From: DATKDF01 sp963752045
GTDB lineage: Bacteria; Acidobacteriota; Vicinamibacteria; Vicinamibacterales; SCN-69-37
Assembly (NCBI GenBank): GCA_963752045.1
Contig: CAVVWN010000014.1
Span: 558,001 to 622,000 of the forward strand
Direction of reading: 5' to 3'
Length of the DNA: 64,000 nt
In this document: positions 16,569-25,315 of the stretch, piece after piece
Layout: each line of letters opens with the position of its first letter
How positions within the stretch are numbered: position 1 is the first letter of the stretch
Program-made: the position numbers and the translations under genes
Notes under the pieces: model-generated
What the model was told of the DNA's origin: nothing
What the model saw: the letters and a program-made list of their open reading frames with translations, nothing else
Database searches by the model: none

Positions 16569-17723
16569 TCAGTGTGACGTTGTTCGTTTGAGGACAAGAA
16601 CCGTCAAATCATCAGCCAGCCTCGCGTCGCCGGCGTGCCGCTCGACGGCCGAGAGCACCGCCCGGCCGAGCGCTTCCGGGCCGTCCGAGCGGTGGGCCGC
16701 GATGACGCCCTCGAGGCCCGGCTCTTCGAAGGCCTGGCCCGTGGGATTCTCGGCTTCGGTCACCCCGTCGCTGTAGAGCACGAGCGTGTCACCGGGGCCG
16801 ATGACCGTCCGGTGCGACCCGTACGTGGCGTCCTCGAACATGCCGAGCGCGAGCGACCCGGCGGCATTGCCGCCCACGCGTTCGTACGCGCCGTTGTTCC
16901 GAAGCAGGAGCGGCGGCAGGTGCCCGGCGTTGACGTACTCGAGCGAGCCATCCTTCGGATCGTAGTAACCGCAGAAGAGCGTGATGAACCGCGATCCGGG
17001 GCTCTGGCGCGCCACCTGCAGGTTGAGCCGGGTCATCAGGCGCGGAAGATCCAGTCCTTCATCGACGAGCGTGCGCATCATCGCCACGAGAAGCGCCATC
17101 AGCAGTGCCGCGGGGCTGCCCTTGCCCGCCACGTCGCCGAGCGCGATCACGAGCCGGCCGTCGGCAAGCGGCAGCACGTCGTAGAGGTCGCCGCCAACCG
17201 TGTTGGCCGGCCGCGTCACCCCGGCCACGACCGTGTCGCCGGCCTCGCGCAGGCCGTTCGGCAGCATCGCGAGCTGAATGTCGCGGGCAATTTCGAGATC
17301 GCTCTTGAGCGACAGACGGTCCGCCACTTCCATCAGGACGAGGAGGTTCATCAGCAGGAAGCCAATGAGGAGCCAGCCGGTGCCGTCCACCCACTGGGGA
17401 GCCACGACCGGCAGAATGATGAACCACGAGGTTCCAATGCCCTGGAAGAGCATGAGGGCCCCGAGCAGGGTCGTGACAAGCGCCAAGCCGTACACCACGC
17501 GCCTGGCCGGCGACAGGCGCATGGTGAAGGCCGAGAAGACCAGCCTGGCCTGCTGCGGATATCGCCGGTACCACGGTTCGGCGGCGATGCGGTCCGCCTC
17601 GGCGCCGCGCGCGAAATAGTGGTAGGCCTCGGCCGTGTCGCGGCGGAACAGCCGCTGGAACTCGCCGGGGGTCAGGTCCCCGGTGTAGTGGTCGAAGAAC
17701 GACTTGGCTCGGCTGCTGGCCAT
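16569..17723 (-). CDS. Membrane-anchored SpoIIE/RsbU-type serine phosphatase
   Basis: With the ATG at 17723 the protein has 384 residues. The N-terminal part (MASSRAKSFFDHYTG...) is a soluble helical stretch of about 85 residues. Two membrane segments follow (about 90-115 and 125-150), then a short linker (LEIARDIQLAMLP) and a SpoIIE phosphatase domain with VGGDLYDV, LGDVAGKG, YSDGVTEAENP and DDLTVLVLK. All metal ligands of the PP2C-like fold are present. It likely controls an anti-sigma antagonist by dephosphorylation, but no partner gene is adjacent. It is the second SpoIIE phosphatase of the window after 3812. The start is uncertain; further upstream the frame shows no family-like sequence. 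Confidence 0.85.
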   Translation of the reverse strand: MASSRAKSFFDHYTGDLTPGEFQRLFRRDTAEAYHYFARGAEADRIAAEPWYRRYPQQARLVFSAFTMRLSPARRVVYGLALVTTLLGALMLFQGIGTSWFIILPVVAPQWVDGTGWLLIGFLLMNLLVLMEVADRLSLKSDLEIARDIQLAMLPNGLREAGDTVVAGVTRPANTVGGDLYDVLPLADGRLVIALGDVAGKGSPAALLMALLVAMMRTLVDEGLDLPRLMTRLNLQVARQSPGSRFITLFCGYYDPKDGSLEYVNAGHLPPLLLRNNGAYERVGGNAAGSLALGMFEDATYGSHRTVIGPGDTLVLYSDGVTEAENPTGQAFEEPGLEGVIAAHRSDGPEALGRAVLSAVERHAGDARLADDLTVLVLKRTTSH

Positions 17724-17818
17724 ACAGGTGAATACGTCGCCCGAATAGACCCGGTTCTCCTCCACCAGTGCCGTCACGTCGACATCAAGACCGCTCTGAT
17801 CGCGGCGACGAGGCAAGA

Positions 17819-19807
17819 TTACTTCAACTGGAAGAGCTTGTCCGGTCCATCGCTCGTCATGAGCCGCGCGCCGAGGCTCGCGAGCCACTCCGACACGGCA
17901 GGGCCGCGATCGCCGGCGAAGTACGCCTCATGGACGAGCGCGTGTGTGGCCTGTGTATCGACGAGCCAGCCGGCGGCCCGAACCGGGTCTTCAATGGGAT
18001 CGACGAGGCGGCCGGCGCGCCGCTGGAAGCTCTGCGGAAAGAAGCCCGAGTAGCCGTTGGAAATCGGGCGGCGGTGGTAGCCGGCGTAGAACATCGCCGC
18101 CAGATCGTGAGCAGGCTCCCCGAATGGAAACTCGATCAACACGACGGGGTCTGGCATGCGCGCGATCACGCCGTAGAGCGGGCTCATCGCGCGGCCGGGG
18201 TGAAGCTCGGTTGGCGCGATCAGCCCGGCGCCGACGCCGAGCGGCACACTCATCCGCATGGGCGCGGTCCAGCCTTCCGCGAGGATGGCGACCGACAGCA
18301 CGCCGAGGACCGCGATCGCGCCGCGCCGCGGCCATGACCTCTGAATGAGGGCCGCGCCGAAGCCGGCGAGCACCGACGCGAAGAGCGCCACCAGCATCAG
18401 GTAGCGGGCCGGCACGCGTCCGCCGTCGAACCCGGGCACCCAGGCCGCGAGCAGGGCGAATGGCCCGGGCGAGAGCGGCCGGCCTGCCGACGTGATGACG
18501 GGCCCGAAAGCCAGCAAAGCCGCCGCGATCAGGGCGGCGACGAAGAACGCCGTCGGCCACGCCGCCCGGTGCCCGTCGTCGCGCCGCGTCGACGCGATGG
18601 CGGTTGCCAGTACGACCGCCGATGCGAGCGCCGCGAGCATGGCCGGCATCGGGTTCCGGTGGATGTAGAGTGTGCTGCCGAGCGTCAGCCGCATGCCGCC
18701 CTGCGCGAGGATCCACACGGCGATCGTCGTGCTCTCGGCCAGCACGACGGCCGAGGCAAGCGCGATCAGGCGAGCCGGGGCCGGCATCGGGCGGCGAACG
18801 AGCAGCACGGCCGTGCGCCAGGCCGCCCAGGCGATGGCGATGGCCGCGAGTGCGGCAATCGCAAGTCCGGGGAACCCCTCACCCTCCGGCTTTGGAAACG
18901 CGAACATACGGTCCGTCCACACGCGAAGCGACGGCGCCGCCGTGGCAAACGCCCAGACATCGGCCGAGAACGAGCGAATCTCGGATGCCGGCCGCACGCC
19001 GAGCTCGCCGCCGGCGCGAAGCGCCAGGTACGGCTCGACAAATGGCCACGTGGCAATCGCCACTGCCGATGCCGACACGGCAAGAGCCGCCCACACGCGC
19101 CAGTTGCCGAGGAGCCGTCGCCGCATCATCTCGTAGAGGCACCAGGCCGCGAGAAACGGGGGGAAGTACAGCAGGTAGTAGCCGCACGACAGGTTCTGTG
19201 CGACGAGCGCAGCCGAGCCACCTACGAGCGGACGCAGGCGACGCGTGGCGAAGTAACGGTGGAAACCGACGAGCGCAAGCGGCATCCAGTAGCTCGAGAG
19301 CACCTGCAGGTGCGGCACCTGGGCAAGCCTGTACGGGGCCCACGCAAACGCGAGTCCGGCGACGAACGCCGCAAGCGCGCTTCCCGTCAGGTCGCGGACG
19401 AGCAGGTACACGCCCAGGCCGGAGAGCACGAACGTCGACAGAAACAGCAGGTTGTAGGCGACGAGCACGTTGCCGGTGAGCGCGAGCACTGGCAGCGCCT
19501 GGAGCATCTGCGGTGTGAGGTGCTCGGAGAAGGCGAGCGTCGACGGCTCGGGATAGAAGATGTTGCCGTCCCAGTACCGGCCGAGCGCGCTCCAGTCGCC
19601 GCCGAGCGCGGCCAGCACCTGGCCGGACGTCCAGAGCAGCACCCAGGAATTGAAGACCGGGTCGCCGAGATCGCCGGCGATGCTGCCCGCGAGATTCGGC
19701 ACGACCGGCCAGGTCATCACGACGGCAATGGCCGTGTAGATGAGCGTGACGACGACGGGCCGGGAGATCGCGAGGGCGGGCTTCGGCCCGTCCCGCCGGT
19801 CAGGCAC
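17819..19807 (-). CDS. Large polytopic membrane protein, possibly GT-C-type
   Basis: The likely start is GTG 19807, just before the stop of the aminotransferase gene (8-nt overlap), giving 662 residues. The protein has about 12 hydrophobic segments. An early periplasmic loop contains GDLGDPVFNSWVLLW and YWDGNIFYPEPSTLAFSEH, resembling the first loop of membrane-bound GT-C glycosyltransferases (Asp-rich loop between TM1 and TM2). The C-terminal 100 residues look soluble and end in a short beta-rich tail. It may transfer sugars from polyprenyl carriers outside the membrane, but I cannot assign a substrate. An ATG at 19861 is possible but would overlap the upstream gene by 60 nt. Confidence 0.65.
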   Translation of the reverse strand: MPDRRDGPKPALAISRPVVVTLIYTAIAVVMTWPVVPNLAGSIAGDLGDPVFNSWVLLWTSGQVLAALGGDWSALGRYWDGNIFYPEPSTLAFSEHLTPQMLQALPVLALTGNVLVAYNLLFLSTFVLSGLGVYLLVRDLTGSALAAFVAGLAFAWAPYRLAQVPHLQVLSSYWMPLALVGFHRYFATRRLRPLVGGSAALVAQNLSCGYYLLYFPPFLAAWCLYEMMRRRLLGNWRVWAALAVSASAVAIATWPFVEPYLALRAGGELGVRPASEIRSFSADVWAFATAAPSLRVWTDRMFAFPKPEGEGFPGLAIAALAAIAIAWAAWRTAVLLVRRPMPAPARLIALASAVVLAESTTIAVWILAQGGMRLTLGSTLYIHRNPMPAMLAALASAVVLATAIASTRRDDGHRAAWPTAFFVAALIAAALLAFGPVITSAGRPLSPGPFALLAAWVPGFDGGRVPARYLMLVALFASVLAGFGAALIQRSWPRRGAIAVLGVLSVAILAEGWTAPMRMSVPLGVGAGLIAPTELHPGRAMSPLYGVIARMPDPVVLIEFPFGEPAHDLAAMFYAGYHRRPISNGYSGFFPQSFQRRAGRLVDPIEDPVRAAGWLVDTQATHALVHEAYFAGDRGPAVSEWLASLGARLMTSDGPDKLFQLK

Positions 19808-21008
19808 GCGTGTACGCGGCGGTGAACTCAGCCATGTCGTCGTAGATCGCGGCCAGCTCATCGGGCGGCGCCAGGAAGACGATGCGGAAGAACCCCTGGT
19901 CGGCGGCTGTGCCGAAGCCTGAGCCGTGCACGCACAGGATGCCGGTGTTGTTGAGCAGGGCGAGCACGTAGTCCTCGTCGGTCTTGCCGGCTGGGAGCTG
20001 CACCTTCGGCATCACGTAGAACGCGGCGTGCGGTGCCACGCAGGAAACGGCTGGCATCGCCTTCAGCCGGTTCATCGTGAGATCCGCGCGCAGTTTCAGC
20101 TCGCCGATGAACGCCTGCTGGTGCGAGCGGTCGCCGGTCATGGCCGCCTCGATGGCGTATTGCATCGGTCCGGGGCTGCAGAGCCGGCCGTCGGCCATCT
20201 TCTTGATGGCGGCCACGAGGTCGTTCAGCCGCCCGGACCGTCCGGCCACGAGCCAGCCACCGCGCCAGCCCGGCGCGAGATACGCCTTCGAGAGCGACGA
20301 GAACGACAGGATTGGCGCGTCAGGCGCCAGGCTGCCGAGAAGCGGCACCGGGCCGTCGAAACCGAGGTCGCCGTAGACCTCGTCGGCGAAGATTACGATG
20401 CCGGCCCGGTCGGCCAGATCGATGATCTCGCGGCGCACGCTTTCCGGGTAGATCGCGCCGGTGGGATTGTTGGGATCGATGAGCACGATGGCCCGCGTCT
20501 TCGGCGTGACGAGCCTGGTGATGTCGCCCGGGTCCGGCACCCAGGCGTTTTCGGGCCGCGTCGGGTAGTAGACGGCCCGTGCGTCGATCTTGGCGAGCAC
20601 CGCGGTGTAGAGAGGATAGGTCGGCGTCGGCACGAGCACCTCGTCGCCGGGATTAGCCAGCGCGCTCAGAGCCAGCTCGATGCCCTCGGACGTGCCCGAG
20701 GTCAGCACGACCCGATCGGCCGAGACCGGCATGCCGCGCGCCACGTAGTCGGCGGCCACCGCCTCGCGGGCCGGCGCGATACCGACCGAGGGCACGTAGC
20801 CATTGTGCCCGTCGCGAAGTGCCCGGGTCACGGCTTCGATGAGGTGCGGAGGTGTCTTGAACCCGAACGGAATTGGGTCGCCGATGTTGAGATAGCGGAC
20901 CTTTCGCCCGGCGGCCTCGACCTTCTTTGCGTGGGCCACGATGTTGCGGATGGCATACGTGAACCCGCTCACGCGGGCCGACGGACGGATGGCTGTCTGG
21001 GTCGGCAT
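19800..21008 (-). CDS. Class I/II aminotransferase, AlaA-like
   Basis: This 402-residue PLP enzyme has NIGDPIPFGF near residue 45, SGTSEGIELAL (PLP phosphate binding), DPNNPTGAIYP, the DEVY segment and the PLP lysine in FSSLSKAYLAPGWRGGW. The order, the LNIGDPIPFGF box and the ...GTAADQGFFRIVFLAPP end resemble the AlaA (YfbQ) alanine aminotransferases, which convert pyruvate and glutamate to alanine in the cytoplasm. The substrate remains an inference. A TACCAT box lies 8 nt before the ATG. The downstream membrane-protein gene overlaps its stop. A second aminotransferase of another subgroup lies at 24084. Confidence 0.85.
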   Translation of the reverse strand: MPTQTAIRPSARVSGFTYAIRNIVAHAKKVEAAGRKVRYLNIGDPIPFGFKTPPHLIEAVTRALRDGHNGYVPSVGIAPAREAVAADYVARGMPVSADRVVLTSGTSEGIELALSALANPGDEVLVPTPTYPLYTAVLAKIDARAVYYPTRPENAWVPDPGDITRLVTPKTRAIVLIDPNNPTGAIYPESVRREIIDLADRAGIVIFADEVYGDLGFDGPVPLLGSLAPDAPILSFSSLSKAYLAPGWRGGWLVAGRSGRLNDLVAAIKKMADGRLCSPGPMQYAIEAAMTGDRSHQQAFIGELKLRADLTMNRLKAMPAVSCVAPHAAFYVMPKVQLPAGKTDEDYVLALLNNTGILCVHGSGFGTAADQGFFRIVFLAPPDELAAIYDDMAEFTAAYTRA

Positions 21009-21016
21009 AATCCGTA

Positions 21017-21022
21017 ATGGTA
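21017..21022 (-). promoter_or_regulatory. -10-like TACCAT before aminotransferase
   Basis: TACCAT lies 8 nt upstream of the ATG at 21008; no Shine-Dalgarno sequence is seen. Confidence 0.4.
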
Positions 21023-21052
21023 GCGCGGCCGCCGCCCGTTGTGACGCGCGGG

Positions 21053-22489
21053 TCAGCCGCCGGACCGGGCGTCGTACTGGGACCAGTCGACCGGCGCCGG
21101 CGGCAGGTCCACGAACCCGTCTTCACGCCAGACGCGCACCGGAAACAGCAGCGGACCGTCTCGCTCGCGCGTCAGCGGATGGTCGATCAGGCCCTCCCTG
21201 AACGCGCGGTAGTGCTCGGCAAACATGCCCGCCGTCGGTTCGACTCGAAGCACGTTCAGATTCGCGTCCAGCGTGTACTTGACGACCGAGTTGAGGTGGC
21301 CGGCGTAGTTCGACATCCCTTCTTCGACGTCCACGAAGATCGAGCCGTCGGCATCGGTCCAGACCTGGCCAACCGTGCCAACGCCGTTGATGGCGGCCGA
21401 GGCGGAGATGCACCGCCTCGGAAACACCACGAAGGCCGACGGCTCGAGGGGCGAACATGTCGAGCAGCGGTAGGCGTCCTTGGCTGCAGGCGCCGAGCCG
21501 ATGGCCTGTCCGGACTCGAAGAGCGCCAGGCTCGATCCCTGGAAGTCGTTGTTTGCCGCGCCCACGGCCAGTACGTCCTGCCCTCGCCACCGCAGGAACG
21601 CCACCGTTCTCACGTATCCGTTGCTCCAGTACTCCGCAAGCGTGTTACCGGACCCGTCAAGTTCGAGGAGCAAGGTCGGGAAGTTGTGCCCGTGGATGAA
21701 CGTGACGTGAATGGCCGGCGACCGGCCGGGTCGTGGAGTCAGGAACACACGATGCGGCAGCCACGGGGCCGCATAGTCTGCGTCGCCGTAGGTCACCCTG
21801 TGGACGGGTCTGATGTTCGCCAGCGCCGAGCCGTCGTGGTCCAGGATGTAGAACGCGTTGTTCGGACTGTTCTGTGGGCCGTGCGCGGCGAAGAGCACTT
21901 CACGCAGACCGTCGCCGTCGATGTCGGCCAGCACGCCGTGGCCGCCCGACCTGGACTCGTAGGGCCGGGCGAGCTCGCTTTCGTCGAGATCGAGCTCAGG
22001 GTCGAACTCGAAGACGAGTTCGTCGCTCGCGTCGTACACGAGCAGCTTGTCGCCTGCCGCACGCCAGTGGTCAGGGTCGGCTGGTTCGCGCCTCAGGGCC
22101 CAGGCGCCAAGCAGGCCGAGTACGACGACCGCCGCTGCCGCGGCCGAGAGCCTCCGCCGGCCTGCCCAGGCACTCGTCCCACCACGGCCCCCGATGTGTG
22201 CCGTGGTCTGACCCGGCTGGCCGCCAGGTTGAGCATGATGCTCATCGTCTTCCTTCGCATGGCGCGCGTCGCGATTCCCGCCGTTTTCGAGCCAGGTCGT
22301 GAGCTCGCTGCGGCTGGCAAAGATGATCTCACCGCCCTCGCGACCGATGCGGTGAACGGGCAGGCCGTATTCCTTTTCCCAGCGCTGGGCCGTGCGAACG
22401 CCCTTGCCGAGGAACGAGGCGATTTCTTTCCAGCCGTTCAGGCGGTCGGGGTCGATGGGTTCCGGAGAGGGGCTGCCGGAGGCCGACAT
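21053..22489 (-). CDS. One-component membrane regulator: N-terminal HTH, TM, propeller-like ectodomain
   Basis: With the ATG at 22489 the protein has 478 residues. Residues about 15-65 form a MerR/excisionase-like helix-turn-helix (LNGWKEIASFLGKGVRTAQR...YGLPVHRIGREGGEIIF), a form common in Acidobacteria. A charged His/Gly-rich linker and one TM segment (about 112-133) follow. The outer domain contains GGHGVLADIDGDGLREVLFA, an FG-GAP/VCBS-like calcium-binding repeat of beta-propellers, and a likely disulfide pair (CSTCSP). The layout predicts a DNA-binding domain in the cytoplasm and a sensor outside the membrane (ToxR/CadC topology). Targets and signal are unknown. A TACCAT box lies 9 nt before the chosen ATG, supporting this start over 22534. 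Confidence 0.82.
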   Translation of the reverse strand: MSASGSPSPEPIDPDRLNGWKEIASFLGKGVRTAQRWEKEYGLPVHRIGREGGEIIFASRSELTTWLENGGNRDARHAKEDDEHHAQPGGQPGQTTAHIGGRGGTSAWAGRRRLSAAAAAVVVLGLLGAWALRREPADPDHWRAAGDKLLVYDASDELVFEFDPELDLDESELARPYESRSGGHGVLADIDGDGLREVLFAAHGPQNSPNNAFYILDHDGSALANIRPVHRVTYGDADYAAPWLPHRVFLTPRPGRSPAIHVTFIHGHNFPTLLLELDGSGNTLAEYWSNGYVRTVAFLRWRGQDVLAVGAANNDFQGSSLALFESGQAIGSAPAAKDAYRCSTCSPLEPSAFVVFPRRCISASAAINGVGTVGQVWTDADGSIFVDVEEGMSNYAGHLNSVVKYTLDANLNVLRVEPTAGMFAEHYRAFREGLIDHPLTRERDGPLLFPVRVWREDGFVDLPPAPVDWSQYDARSGG

Positions 22490-22498
22490 GTGTCTGGA

Positions 22499-22504
22499 AT
22501 GGTA
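22499..22504 (-). promoter_or_regulatory. -10-like TACCAT before HTH-TM regulator
   Basis: TACCAT lies 9 nt before the ATG at 22489. It is the same hexamer as the one before the AlaA-like gene. Confidence 0.4.
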
Positions 22505-22619
22505 GCCAACACGGGAGGTCAGGGAAAGGCGCATCTGATGGCCCGACGAATGACGCCAGGTCGGTTCGTGGCGCTATTTGACGCTCAACGCGGCGCCGCC
22601 CTTGGTGTATTTGGAGACA

Positions 22620-22701
22620 GGCGCCTGGGAATCCGGAGGCCGCTGCCCGCAGCGGGGGGAGCCCAACGCGGGCGGACACCCGGTGCCGGCCCCCAGGCGC
22701 C
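22620..22701. repeat. Inverted repeats in the divergent HTH-regulator/doxX gap
   Basis: GGCGCCTGGG (22620-22629) is repeated in inverse as CCCAGGCGCC (22692-22701). Between them lies a hairpin with arms CCGCTG/CAGCGG near 22640. The gap is about 290 nt. It could be an operator for the regulator gene or a structured leader of doxX. Confidence 0.4.
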
Positions 22702-22776
22702 CACTCCAGCCCGCTTCACGCCGGCCTGGGCTCACAGCTGTCGAGCCCCCGCGACGATTGATGGCACAATCGGGCG

Positions 22777-23262
22777 ATGGCGGCGGTCGGATTGCTCGTC
22801 CTGAGGTTGGCCCTGGCGGCGGTCTTCATCGCCCACGGCGGACACGCCCTCTTCGGACTGTGGGGCGGTCCGGGCATTGGTCCAGGCGGACTGTCGAACG
22901 AAGCGATTCGGCTCACCAACCTGGGTCTCGAGCCGGGATTCCTGATTGCACTCCTCACCGCGATCGTCGAGCTTGCCGGTGGTCTGCTGCTCGTCGTGGG
23001 CTGGTTGACGAGATGGGCCGCCTGGGCCGTTCTGCTTCGCGTGCTCATCGATCTGTGGGTCGTGTACCTGCCCGCCGGCTTCTTCCTCAACTGGACGAAC
23101 GATCCCGTGCGCGGTCATGGCGTCGAGTACGGTCTCGTGCTCGCCGCGGCACTCCTCTCTGTGGCGTTGGTCGGCCCGGGCGAGATCTCGCTCGACAACT
23201 GGCGCGACCGGACGAGCGGGCGTCGGGTGTCGGAGCGCGAGCGCCTGCGCCGTCGTCTGTGA
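22777..23262 (+). CDS. DoxX-family membrane protein
   Basis: The 161-residue protein has four membrane segments with the DoxX pattern: LLVLRLALAAVFIAHGGHALFG at the N-terminus, GLEPGFLIALLTAIVELAGGLLLVVGWLTRWAA in the middle and EYGLVLAAALLSVALVGPGEISLDNW at the end. DoxX-like proteins sit in the cytoplasmic membrane. Members are linked to thiosulfate:quinone oxidoreductase subunits or to redox homeostasis, but most are functionally unassigned. The C-terminal tail is basic and cytoplasmic. An SDR gene follows 62 nt downstream on the same strand and may be cotranscribed. No Shine-Dalgarno is evident before the ATG. Confidence 0.85.
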   Translation: MAAVGLLVLRLALAAVFIAHGGHALFGLWGGPGIGPGGLSNEAIRLTNLGLEPGFLIALLTAIVELAGGLLLVVGWLTRWAAWAVLLRVLIDLWVVYLPAGFFLNWTNDPVRGHGVEYGLVLAAALLSVALVGPGEISLDNWRDRTSGRRVSERERLRRRL

Positions 23263-23324
23263 CCGAGGAGGCGATGGCGCCATCAGACGCCGTAGAGGCC
23301 CCGGTGAGGGCTGGAGAGGTGTGA

Positions 23325-24065
23325 ATGGAACTCACGGACCGAGTTGTGCTGCTCACCGGCGCCAGGCGTATCGGTGCCGAAGTCGCGGTGGCAGTGGCGA
23401 GGCGCGGCGCCGACGTCGCGATCTGTTTCAACCGATCCGCTGACGACGCCGAACGTGTGGCCGAGCGCGTCAGAGATCTGGGGCGTCGAGCGGTCGTGGT
23501 TCAGGCCGACGTGGCCGACGCTGCGGCCTGCGCTTCAATGGTGGATGCGGTTGGGCGCGAGCTTGGCCGGCTCGACGTGCTCGTGAACATGGCTTCGATC
23601 TACAAGTCGGTGCCCTTCGACGAGACCGACATGGACGCGTGGGATCGCCAGCTGGCCATCGACCTGCGCGGTGCCTTTGCGTGCGCGCGCGCGGCCGTGC
23701 CCCTGATGCGGCGGGCCGGTGGCGGGCGCATCATCAATTTTTCCGACTGGGTGTCGGCAAGCGGGCGACCGAGATACAAGGGCTACGTGGCCTACTACGT
23801 GGCCAAGGCCGGCGTGAAAGCGCTTACCGAGGTGCTGGCGCTCGAACTGGCGTCAGACGGAATTCTGGTCAATGCCATCGCGCCGGGGCCCATCCTGCCG
23901 CCTCCCGGCACCTCGCAGGACGAGCTCGAAGCCGTCGAACGATCAACCCCGCTCGGGCGATGGGGCGGGGAGGGCGAAATCGTGAAGGCCACGCTCGCGC
24001 TCATCGACACCGACTTCGTCACCGGCGAGACGGTCCGCGTCGATGGCGGCAGGCATCTCTACTAA
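23325..24065 (+). CDS. SDR oxidoreductase, pteridine-reductase-like
   Basis: The 246-residue short-chain dehydrogenase begins RVVLLTGARRIGAEVAVAVA; the TGARRIG variant of the cofactor loop is typical of pteridine reductase/FolM-like SDRs that use NADPH. It has LVNMASIYKSVPF (where NNAS would be usual), the catalytic Ser in INFSDWVS, and YYVAKAG supplying the YxxxK pair. Pteridine reductases reduce dihydrofolate or biopterin; here the substrate is inferred only from the loop type. The Shine-Dalgarno GGAGAGG is well placed. Its TAA forms one end of a 24-bp palindrome shared with the convergent aminotransferase gene. Confidence 0.83.
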   Translation: MELTDRVVLLTGARRIGAEVAVAVARRGADVAICFNRSADDAERVAERVRDLGRRAVVVQADVADAAACASMVDAVGRELGRLDVLVNMASIYKSVPFDETDMDAWDRQLAIDLRGAFACARAAVPLMRRAGGGRIINFSDWVSASGRPRYKGYVAYYVAKAGVKALTEVLALELASDGILVNAIAPGPILPPPGTSQDELEAVERSTPLGRWGGEGEIVKATLALIDTDFVTGETVRVDGGRHLY

Positions 24066-24086
24066 CCCCGGTGGCCACCGGGGTTA
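24063..24086. repeat. 24-bp perfect palindrome shared by two convergent stop codons
   Basis: The half-site TAACCCCGGTGG is followed by its exact reverse complement. The first TAA is the stop of the SDR gene, and the last TTA is the stop (TAA on the minus strand) of the aminotransferase gene. It is probably a bidirectional transcription end hairpin. The 20-bp core recurs at 36898-36917. Confidence 0.9.
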
Positions 24087-25271
24087 GACCTGGCGCAGGA
24101 TCTGCCCGAGCGACTCGAGGGCTCCCTGAAGCTCCTTCCGATCGCGGGCGAAGCAGAACCGGATGTACCCTTCGCCCTGGGCCCCGAAGTCCACGCCGGG
24201 CACGCAGCCGATGCGGCCCTTCTTGATCAGGAACTCCGTCATCGCCCACGACAGGGATTCGGGCGCGCCCGGAAGCGGCGACCGCCATTCCGGGTTCACC
24301 TTCATGAACGCGTAGAAGGCGCCGGCCGGTGGCGTGCCGCTGAAGATCCCGGGCGCCACGTCGGCCATGCCCGAGTAGAACAGGTCGCGCCTCGCAATGA
24401 TCTCGGTACGGAATGCGTCGATCGAGGCCTGCGATCCGGCAAGCGCGCCCACTCCGCCGTACTGAATGAGCGACGACGTGTTGGCGACCGTGAGGAAGAG
24501 CATCTTGCGGAAGCGGTCCCGGATGGTCGTGTTCTTGATCGCGACGTACGCCAGGCGCAACCCGGTCATCGCGTACGTCTTGCTGAAGGTGTAGAGCGGG
24601 ATGGTGCGCTCGTACATGCCGGGCAGCGACGCGATACTCGTGTACGGGCTGCCGTCGAACACGAAGTCCTCGTAGGCTTCGTCGGAGATGATCCACAGGT
24701 TGCGCTCGCGGGCGAGGCCGGCGATGGCGGCCAGGTCCTCGTTTGTGAGCGTGCCGCCGGTCGGGTTGTTCGGCGAGTTCACGTAGATCGCGCGGGTCTT
24801 CGGCGTCACGAGCCGGCCGAGCTCGTCGATGTCCGGCCGCCAGCCGCGCGACGCATGCAGCGGATAGGGCACGGCCACGCCGCGTGCACCGGCCACGTTG
24901 CCCTGGGCCGGCGGCCATTCGGGATCGGGCACGAGCACTTCGTCGCCGGGTTCGAGCAGCGCATGACACACGCAGAACACCGCGTGAATGCCCCCCGTCG
25001 TCACCATGACCTCGTCGGCGCTGTCGACGGGAATCCGGTTCTTGTCGCGGAGCTTGGCCACGATCAGATCGATGAGCGGAGGAATGCCCGTCGTCTGCAC
25101 GTAGTGCGTCCGGTTCTCCGCAACGGCCTCGAGCAGCGCCTCCTTCACGGTCTCGGGCGCGTCAAAGCTCACATCGCCCTGGTCGAGCCGGAACGGCCGG
25201 TCGACCGTGTACATCATGTCCCGGATTCTGATGATGCCGGAGAAGGGAACCGAGTCGAGATATTCAGCCAT
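24084..25271 (-). CDS. Class I/II aminotransferase (aspartate aminotransferase superfamily)
   Basis: With the ATG at 25271 the product has 395 residues. Family motifs are clear: QGDVSFDAPETVKEAL (substrate loop), TTGGIHAVF (PLP phosphate), VNSPNNPTGGTL, ISDEAYEDFVF, the PLP lysine in LYTFSKTYAMTGLRLAY, and the C-terminal Arg region GYIRFCFARDRKEL. It transfers amino groups between an amino acid and a 2-oxo acid in the cytoplasm; the exact substrate cannot be read. It is divergent from the nitroreductase, with a heptamer repeat array between, and convergent with the SDR gene, the two sharing the palindrome at 24063-24086. A TATGAT box lies 9 nt before the ATG. Confidence 0.87.
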   Translation of the reverse strand: MAEYLDSVPFSGIIRIRDMMYTVDRPFRLDQGDVSFDAPETVKEALLEAVAENRTHYVQTTGIPPLIDLIVAKLRDKNRIPVDSADEVMVTTGGIHAVFCVCHALLEPGDEVLVPDPEWPPAQGNVAGARGVAVPYPLHASRGWRPDIDELGRLVTPKTRAIYVNSPNNPTGGTLTNEDLAAIAGLARERNLWIISDEAYEDFVFDGSPYTSIASLPGMYERTIPLYTFSKTYAMTGLRLAYVAIKNTTIRDRFRKMLFLTVANTSSLIQYGGVGALAGSQASIDAFRTEIIARRDLFYSGMADVAPGIFSGTPPAGAFYAFMKVNPEWRSPLPGAPESLSWAMTEFLIKKGRIGCVPGVDFGAQGEGYIRFCFARDRKELQGALESLGQILRQV

Positions 25272-25280
25272 CGCAGGTGA

Positions 25281-25286
25281 ATCATA
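25281..25286 (-). promoter_or_regulatory. -10-like TATGAT before aminotransferase
   Basis: TATGAT on the minus strand lies 9 nt before the ATG at 25271, giving a predicted leader of 2-4 nt. Confidence 0.45.
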
Positions 25287-25315
25287 CAGGTTCGCCTGTT
25301 GTAGATTGTAGACAC

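Noticed and set aside
17723..17888. N-terminal extension of the membrane SpoIIE phosphatase
   Set aside because: The extra 55 residues look non-coding (Arg-rich, no helix pattern) and no family member has them.
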